DNA of 19,243 nucleotides, from assembly GCA_052387115.1 (NCBI GenBank), contig JBQTJM010000396.1:1-19243 (forward strand), in the 5' to 3' direction. A model generated the notes under the pieces. It was not told the DNA's origin. It saw only the letters and a program-made list of their open reading frames with translations, and searched no databases. Of the stretch, positions 14,678 to 19,243 are shown piece after piece; the first letter of the stretch is position 1; each line of letters begins with the position of its first letter. The translations under genes were made by a program, and so were the position numbers. Origin of the DNA: JACCXJ01 sp052387115 (GTDB taxonomy: Bacteria > Pseudomonadota > Gammaproteobacteria > JACCXJ01).

Positions 14678-15612
14678 CGGGCGCCGCCGCGACAGAACGG
14701 ATCCTCGTCGTCTCGCTCAGCAACGTCGGCGATGCCGTCATGACCACCCCGGTCCTGGAGGCCCTGCACCAGCGTTTTCCCGCGGCCGTGATCGACATCG
14801 TCGGGGATCGGCGCTCCAGCGGGCTGTTCGAATTCTGCCCGTATCGCGGCCACGTCTTCCACAAGGACAAACGCGGTGGCGTCCGCGGGCTCCTGCGTTT
14901 GATACGGGACCTGCGGCGGACGCGCTATGAGCTGGTCGTGGATCTCCGCACCGACGGTCTGGCCTATGTGCTCAGGGCCCGGCGGCGACTGACGAAATGG
15001 GGAGCGCGACCTCCCCAGGGTCCCCATGCCATCGAGCGTCTGTTCGCCGCCGTGGGCCCGCTCTTCGGCACAGAGCCCATCCCCGCGACACGGCTGTGGC
15101 TCGATGACGGCTTAGAGGCCGCAGCCGCACAGATGCTTCGGTCGCTACCGGCCGGGCCCCGGCTGGCCCTCGGGCCCGGCGCCAAATGGCCGCCCAAGAT
15201 CTGGCCCCCGGCGCGGTTCGTCGAGATGGTCGGGGACGTGCGAGACCTGTTCGCCGGGGTCGTGATCCTGGGCGGTCCAGGGGATACAGAGAGCGCCCTG
15301 CGGGTCGCGACGGGGATCCGCCTGCCGTGCGTGAACCTCTGCGGCCACACCAGCCTCCTCGAAGACTGCGCGGTGCTCAAGCGCTGTGCCGTCTTCGTGG
15401 GCAACGACTCCGGCGCCGGTCACATGGCGGCCGCGCTCGAGACCGCCACCCTCACGGTGTTCGGCCCGACCGATCCGCTGCGCTTTCACCCCTGGGGCGC
15501 ACGCGCGGCCTGGGTGGCGGCGCCGGGCGGCGAGCTTGCGGCGCTCCCCGGTGGCGCGGTCGCCGAACGCCTGCGCGAACTGTTCTTCCGCCCCTCTGGC
15601 GCCTTGCCATGA
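14674..15612 (+). CDS. GT9 family glycosyltransferase (ADP-heptose:LPS heptosyltransferase-like)
   Basis: This 312-aa protein has the two-domain GT-B form of family 9. The N-terminal domain opens with RILVVSLSNVGDAVMTTPVL (9-28), including the conserved GD at 19-20. The C-terminal domain carries LGPGAKWPPKIWPPARF (166-182), VILGGPGD (197-204), the VGNDSGAGHMAAAL donor-site motif (242-255) and VFGPTDPLRFHPWG (262-275). Family members transfer heptose from ADP-heptose to lipid A-core in the cytoplasm, but this may be a more distant homologue acting on another sugar, so no waaC/waaF symbol is given. Its ATG overlaps the DUF6165 stop and its TGA overlaps the next ATG, forming a tight three-gene operon. 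Confidence 0.9.
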   Translation: MTGAAATERILVVSLSNVGDAVMTTPVLEALHQRFPAAVIDIVGDRRSSGLFEFCPYRGHVFHKDKRGGVRGLLRLIRDLRRTRYELVVDLRTDGLAYVLRARRRLTKWGARPPQGPHAIERLFAAVGPLFGTEPIPATRLWLDDGLEAAAAQMLRSLPAGPRLALGPGAKWPPKIWPPARFVEMVGDVRDLFAGVVILGGPGDTESALRVATGIRLPCVNLCGHTSLLEDCAVLKRCAVFVGNDSGAGHMAAALETATLTVFGPTDPLRFHPWGARAAWVAAPGGELAALPGGAVAERLRELFFRPSGALP

Positions 15613-16673
15613 TCCCCTCGGCACACCTCATCGCCAGCCGGCGGCCGGGCGGGGCGGAGGGCTTTTACTGCCGGCTGGTGAAGGCGCTTGCGGCCGAGGC
15701 CTGGCCGGTCCATGCCGTCCACCCCCCCGGCAGCGCCGTGGGATCGGCCCTGGGCGGTGCCGTGTCCCGCTTCGAGATCCCCATGCTGGGGACTTGGGAC
15801 CTCCTGGCGCGTTATCGGATAGCGCGCCTCTTGCGGCGTCTCGCCACACCCATCGTCCAGACCTACCTCGGGCGCGCGAGCCGCTTGACGCGGCTCGAGG
15901 GCCGCCCCGGCCCGATCCACCTGGCACGGCTCGGCGGCTATTACGACCTCGAGGACTATCGGCACGCACACGCCTTCGTGGCCGTGACCCAGGGCCTTTG
16001 CGACTACCTGGTGCAGAACGGCATCCCGGCCGGGCGCGTTTTTCCCATCCCGAACTTCGTGGAGGTCCCGAAGCTGGAGGGCGGGATCCGTCTCGGGTAT
16101 TGGCGCGAGCGCCTCGGCCTGCCGCAAGAGGCCTGGGTGGTGGTGACGGTCGGCCGCCTGCACCCGGTCAAGGGCCTCGATGTGCTGCTCGCGGCACTGG
16201 CCCGCGCCCCCGGTAGCATCGAAGACTGGCCGGTGCACCTGGTGATCGTCGGGGACGGTCCGCTGCGCACGGCGCTGGATCAGGAGGCCCATGCCCTCGG
16301 ACTCTCCGGGCGTGTCCATTTCGTCGGCTGGCAGATCGATCCCGGTCCGTATTACCGAGCCTGCGATCTGGTGGTCTGTGCCTCGCGCCAGGAGGCCTTC
16401 GGAAACACCGTCCTCGAGGCCTGGGCCTATGGGCGGGCCGTGCTCTCGACCCGGACGGCGGGACCTCTGGAGATCATGACCCACGGGGAGGACGGCGCGC
16501 TGGTCCCGGCCGAGGACCCGGCGGCCCTCGCGCAGGCGCTTGAACGATTGCTCAAGGACATAAGTGCCCGCCACGACCTCGGCGAGGCCGGCAGGAAGCG
16601 ACTGGCCCTCGATTTCAGCCGCGAACGGATCGTGCAACAATACCAGGCGCTTTACGAGGCCCTGGCAGGCTAG
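15609..16673 (+). CDS. GT4 family glycosyltransferase
   Basis: Starting at the ATG that overlaps the GT9 stop (ATGA), this is 354 aa. It begins IPSAHLIASRRPGGAEGFY, whose GGAE loop is typical of GT4 enzymes, continues with FVAVTQGLCDYL (123-134) and IPNFVE (147-152), and its C-terminal domain has VVTVGRLHPVKGLDVLL (178-194), LVIVGDGPLR (211-220) and the EX7E motif at Glu262-Glu270 (EAFGNTVLE). All donor-binding elements are present. It is a retaining enzyme using a nucleotide sugar, inferred to extend LPS core or another surface glycan together with the upstream GT9. The specific sugar cannot be told. A longer upstream open frame reading into GT9 is rejected in favour of this start. Confidence 0.9.
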   Translation: MIPSAHLIASRRPGGAEGFYCRLVKALAAEAWPVHAVHPPGSAVGSALGGAVSRFEIPMLGTWDLLARYRIARLLRRLATPIVQTYLGRASRLTRLEGRPGPIHLARLGGYYDLEDYRHAHAFVAVTQGLCDYLVQNGIPAGRVFPIPNFVEVPKLEGGIRLGYWRERLGLPQEAWVVVTVGRLHPVKGLDVLLAALARAPGSIEDWPVHLVIVGDGPLRTALDQEAHALGLSGRVHFVGWQIDPGPYYRACDLVVCASRQEAFGNTVLEAWAYGRAVLSTRTAGPLEIMTHGEDGALVPAEDPAALAQALERLLKDISARHDLGEAGRKRLALDFSRERIVQQYQALYEALAG

Positions 16674-16726
16674 GAGACGCCGCCCAATCGAATCGGATCC
16701 ACCATGACGCCTTCTGCCGGCCCCTG

Positions 16727-16843
16727 ATCCCCTCCCCTGCGTAGCGGGGGAGGGCTAGGGAGGGGGTAAGGTGGGCGATGCCTTCGCCGGACCCCCACCC
16801 CCGCCCACCCCCGTCCGCAAGAAGCGCGGACAGGGGAGGGAGC
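16727..16843. repeat. GC-rich inverted repeats between convergent genes, with strong hairpin
   Basis: Two units related to those at 9291-9460 lie here: TCCCCTCCCCTGC...GGGGGAGGG (16729-16755) and CCCCCGTCCGC-N7-GCGGACAGGGG (16808-16836). The second can fold into a stem of about ten pairs with one mismatch. They separate the GT4 stop from the spoT stop. No U-run follows on either strand, so a role as bidirectional terminator is possible but not shown. Confidence 0.6.
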
Positions 16844-16851
16844 CTGTTCGC

Positions 16852-19050
16852 TCACCCCTTGAGGCGCACCACGCGCGACACCGGTTTGGTGGTGCGCACC
16901 GAGCGGATCACGCGCGCCAGGTGGCGGCGGTCGCGGACCGCGACGACCAGGGAGAGACCGGCCGAGCCCTCGTCACGTTCCGACATGTCGACGAACTCGA
17001 TGTTGGCGTCCTCCTTCGCGACCGCGGCCGCGATGGTCGCCAGTGCCCCGCGCTGGTTGACGGCCTCGAGCCGGATCGCCACAGGGAACTCGGCATCGAT
17101 CTCGCCGCCCCACTCGACGTCCACCCATTTCTCCGGGTGGCTCTTGAACTCCGCGACGTTCTTGCAAGTGCGGCGATGGATCACGATGCCCCGACCGGCC
17201 GAGACATAACCGAGGACGGCATCGCCCGGGATCGGATAACAGCACTTCGGAAACGACACCACCATCCCCTCGGTGCCATTGATCGCGAGCGGCATCGCCA
17301 TACCGGCCGCGAGCGCCGCCTCCCCGGCGCTCGCGGGGATGAGGTGGCGGGCGACGATCGGCGCGGGCCGCTTGCCGAGACCGATGTCCTCCAGGAGCGC
17401 ATCGGTGCTCTTGAGGTGGAGATCGGCGAGGGCGGCCTCGAGGCCCGCGGCGGGCACGTGCTCAAGCGCCGTCCCGAAGCGCTCCAGCTCCCGGTTCAGC
17501 AGGCGCCGCCCCAGATCGCAGGCCTCACCCCGCTCGAGGTTCTTGAGGAAGCTGCGGATGTGTGATCGGGCCTTGGCGGTGACGACGAAGTTGAGCCAGG
17601 CGGGGCTCGGGGCCGCACCCGGCGCGGTGATGATCTCGACCGTCTGGCCGTTGGTGAGCGCGCTGCTGAGCGGTGCCAGGCGGCGGTCGATGCGCGTCGC
17701 GACGGCACGGTTGCCGATCTGGGTGTGCACCGTATAGGCGAGGTCCACGGCGGTCGCCCCGCGGGGGAGCTTGATGATATCGCCCTTGGGTGTGAACACG
17801 TAGACCTCGTCGGGGAAGAGGTCCATTTTGACGTTTTCCAGGAACTCCACCGAATTCCCCGCCTCGCGCTGGATGTCGAGGATCCCCGTGAGCCATTCGC
17901 GGGCCTTGCTGTGGGCCGAGTTGCTGGCACGCTCTCCGGACTTGTATTGCCAGTGGGCCGCGATCCCACGCTCCGCGACCGCGTCCATGTCGTCGGTGCG
18001 GATCTGGACCTCGATGGGCACCCCGTGGGGACCGAAGAGGACCGTGTGCAGCGACTGATAGCCGTTGGCCTTGGGGATGGCGATGTAGTCCTTGAACTTA
18101 CCGGGGACCGGCTTGAAGAGCTGATGAACGGCGCCGAGGGTGCGATAGGCGGTGTCGGCGGTGTCGGCGATGATGCGGAATCCGTAGACATCGAAGACCT
18201 CCGAGAACGGCAGCTTCTTGGCCTGCATCTTCTTGAAGATGCTGTAGAGGTGCTTCTCCCGGCCCGAGACCTCGCCGCTCAGGCCCTCCTGCCGCAGGCG
18301 GCGGTGGATGAACCGCAGGATCTGGTCGACCAGCGCCTTGCGGTGGCCGCGCGCCCTTTGAATGGCTTTGCTCAACACCCGATGTCGTTTCGGGTACAAG
18401 GCCGCGAAGCCCAGGTCCTCGAGCTCCAGGCGCACGCTGTTGATGCCGAGCCGCTGCGCGATGGGCGCATAGATGTCGAGCGTCTCGCGCGCCACGGCGC
18501 GCCGCTTGTCCGCCGGCAGCGCGAACACCGTACGCATGTTGTGCAGGCGATCGGCGAGCTTGACCAGGATCACGCGGATGTCGTGGGTCATGGCGAGCAG
18601 CATCTTGCGGAAGTTCTCGGCCTGCGCCTGGGCGTAGGACTCGAACTCCATCTGCGTGAGCTTGCTGACCCCATCGACGAGCGTGGCCACGTCCGCGCCG
18701 AAGCCCTTGCGCAGATCGTCCTTGAGCGTCGGGGTGTCCTCGAGCACGTCGTGCAGCACGGACGCAATCAAGGTGTCGCGATCCATGCGCATTCCGGCCA
18801 GGAACCCGGCCACGGCCAGGGGGTGGTGGATGTAGGGCTCGCCGCTCAGGCGCCGCTGGCCGGCATGGGCCTTGGCGCCGAACTCACAGGCGCGGCGTAG
18901 GTCCTCGATCTCGGCGGGTTTGAGGTAGGTACCCGCACGCCGGCACAGGTCCTCGATCTCGGGCGCCGACGCCTCCAGCGGGGCGGGCGCGGCCAGCGGC
19001 CTCGCGGACCACAGGGACGGCAAGGACAGCGGCCAGAGTTTCATCGCCAT
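16852..19050 (-). CDS. spoT: SpoT: bifunctional (p)ppGpp synthetase/hydrolase
   Basis: This 732-aa protein has the full RelA/SpoT layout. The HD hydrolase domain (about 52-200) has YIHHPLAV (His75/76), HD at 100-101, ED at 104-105 and KLADRLHNMRT (Asp167, Asn171). The synthetase domain (about 255-370) has GREKHLYSIFKKM, KFKDYIAIPKANGYQSLHT and VEIQ-type VEVQIRT. A TGS domain (about 414-475), a CC motif (PKCCYPIPGD, 601-610) and a C-terminal ACT domain (about 655-732) follow. The intact HD residues and the KFKD (RXKD-like, not EXDD) motif point to SpoT rather than RelA. It begins 31 bases after rpoZ, the usual gammaproteobacterial order. A 20-30 residue Ala/Pro/Leu-rich N-terminal extension before the HD domain is longer than in E. 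coli (702 aa); a later start is possible. Confidence 0.96.
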   Translation of the reverse strand: MAMKLWPLSLPSLWSARPLAAPAPLEASAPEIEDLCRRAGTYLKPAEIEDLRRACEFGAKAHAGQRRLSGEPYIHHPLAVAGFLAGMRMDRDTLIASVLHDVLEDTPTLKDDLRKGFGADVATLVDGVSKLTQMEFESYAQAQAENFRKMLLAMTHDIRVILVKLADRLHNMRTVFALPADKRRAVARETLDIYAPIAQRLGINSVRLELEDLGFAALYPKRHRVLSKAIQRARGHRKALVDQILRFIHRRLRQEGLSGEVSGREKHLYSIFKKMQAKKLPFSEVFDVYGFRIIADTADTAYRTLGAVHQLFKPVPGKFKDYIAIPKANGYQSLHTVLFGPHGVPIEVQIRTDDMDAVAERGIAAHWQYKSGERASNSAHSKAREWLTGILDIQREAGNSVEFLENVKMDLFPDEVYVFTPKGDIIKLPRGATAVDLAYTVHTQIGNRAVATRIDRRLAPLSSALTNGQTVEIITAPGAAPSPAWLNFVVTAKARSHIRSFLKNLERGEACDLGRRLLNRELERFGTALEHVPAAGLEAALADLHLKSTDALLEDIGLGKRPAPIVARHLIPASAGEAALAAGMAMPLAINGTEGMVVSFPKCCYPIPGDAVLGYVSAGRGIVIHRRTCKNVAEFKSHPEKWVDVEWGGEIDAEFPVAIRLEAVNQRGALATIAAAVAKEDANIEFVDMSERDEGSAGLSLVVAVRDRRHLARVIRSVRTTKPVSRVVRLKG

Positions 19051-19081
19051 GGAGGCTCACGCGCTGGGCATCCCGTCGGGC

Positions 19082-19243
19082 TCAGCGCGTGGCGTCGTTG
19101 AACACCTGGAAGAGGTCCTCACCCTTCTCCTTGGCGTCGATGGCGTCGACGGTCGCCATGCTGACGAGCCCCGCGGCGATCTCGCGCAGCGCGATCACGG
19201 CCGGCTTGTCGTTCTCGTCGGGGAGCAGCGGCCGCGAGCCCAT
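19082..19243 (-). CDS. rpoZ: RNA polymerase omega subunit, C-terminal part (cut by window edge)
   Basis: The 53 codons before the TGA at 19082-19084 read PLLPDENDKPAVIALREIAA followed by GLV and an acidic tail with KEKGEDLFQVFND. This matches the second half of omega (E. coli [20 protein letters not shown]). The N-terminal half lies beyond base 19243; the ATG at the edge is an internal Met. The tail is shorter than the E. coli one. Omega helps assemble RNA polymerase and forms part of a ppGpp-binding site, so its pairing with spoT is functionally apt. Confidence 0.92.
   Translation of the reverse strand: MGSRPLLPDENDKPAVIALREIAAGLVSMATVDAIDAKEKGEDLFQVFNDATR

Noticed and set aside
15186..15608. 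Upstream extension of the GT4 frame into the GT9 gene
   Set aside because: The extension is low-complexity Arg/Gly-rich shadow sequence. The ATGA overlap at 15609 gives a natural GT4 N-terminus with the GGAE loop.

Overview
The window is high-GC DNA that looks gammaproteobacterial. The best pointer is the right edge, where a partial rpoZ lies directly upstream of spoT on the minus strand, an order typical of Gammaproteobacteria. A TorF-type porin, a Uma2 nuclease, a CCDC90/DUF1640 protein and many REP/RAYT elements also fit (perhaps a Chromatiales-like lineage; this is inference). No rRNA, tRNA or CRISPR array was seen.

Region 1 (1-7047) is an accessory region. It holds a family of secreted proteins on the minus strand, each with an N-terminal export signal, a repeat domain likely to fold as a beta-propeller, a Pro-rich linker and a Cys-containing RTX-like Ca-binding C-terminus. 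Two long members are present: an FG-GAP protein running off the left edge, with one frameshift, and an 837-aa protein with seven repeats of about 67 aa. Two remnants lie between them: an RTX C-terminus (3588-3817) and a start region (about 3559). The intervening DNA is a graveyard of REP palindromes and decayed RAYT transposases of at least two REP types, plus one apparently intact small gene (DUF1640-like, + strand) with its own near-consensus promoter.

Region 2 (7131-13041) has a minus-strand alpha/beta hydrolase-like gene with unusual catalytic positions. Divergent from it are a lipoprotein substrate-binding protein, a large hybrid sensor histidine kinase and a TorF-like outer-membrane protein, all on +. 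No permease or ATPase accompanies the binding protein, so it may serve sensing rather than transport. A block of about 150 bp upstream of the binding protein is duplicated upstream of the FG-GAP gene; both copies keep a GTTAC-N4-GTAAC palindrome.

Region 3 (13251-16673, +) has a short ORF, a Uma2-family nuclease, and a tightly overlapping trio, DUF6165 - GT9 heptosyltransferase-like - GT4, joined by two ATGA stop/start overlaps and probably acting in surface glycan synthesis.

Region 4 (16852-19243, -) is the core rpoZ-spoT pair, convergent with the glycosyltransferases and separated from them by GC-rich inverted repeats.

Many long open frames opposite the repeat-rich genes are antisense shadows and were left out.
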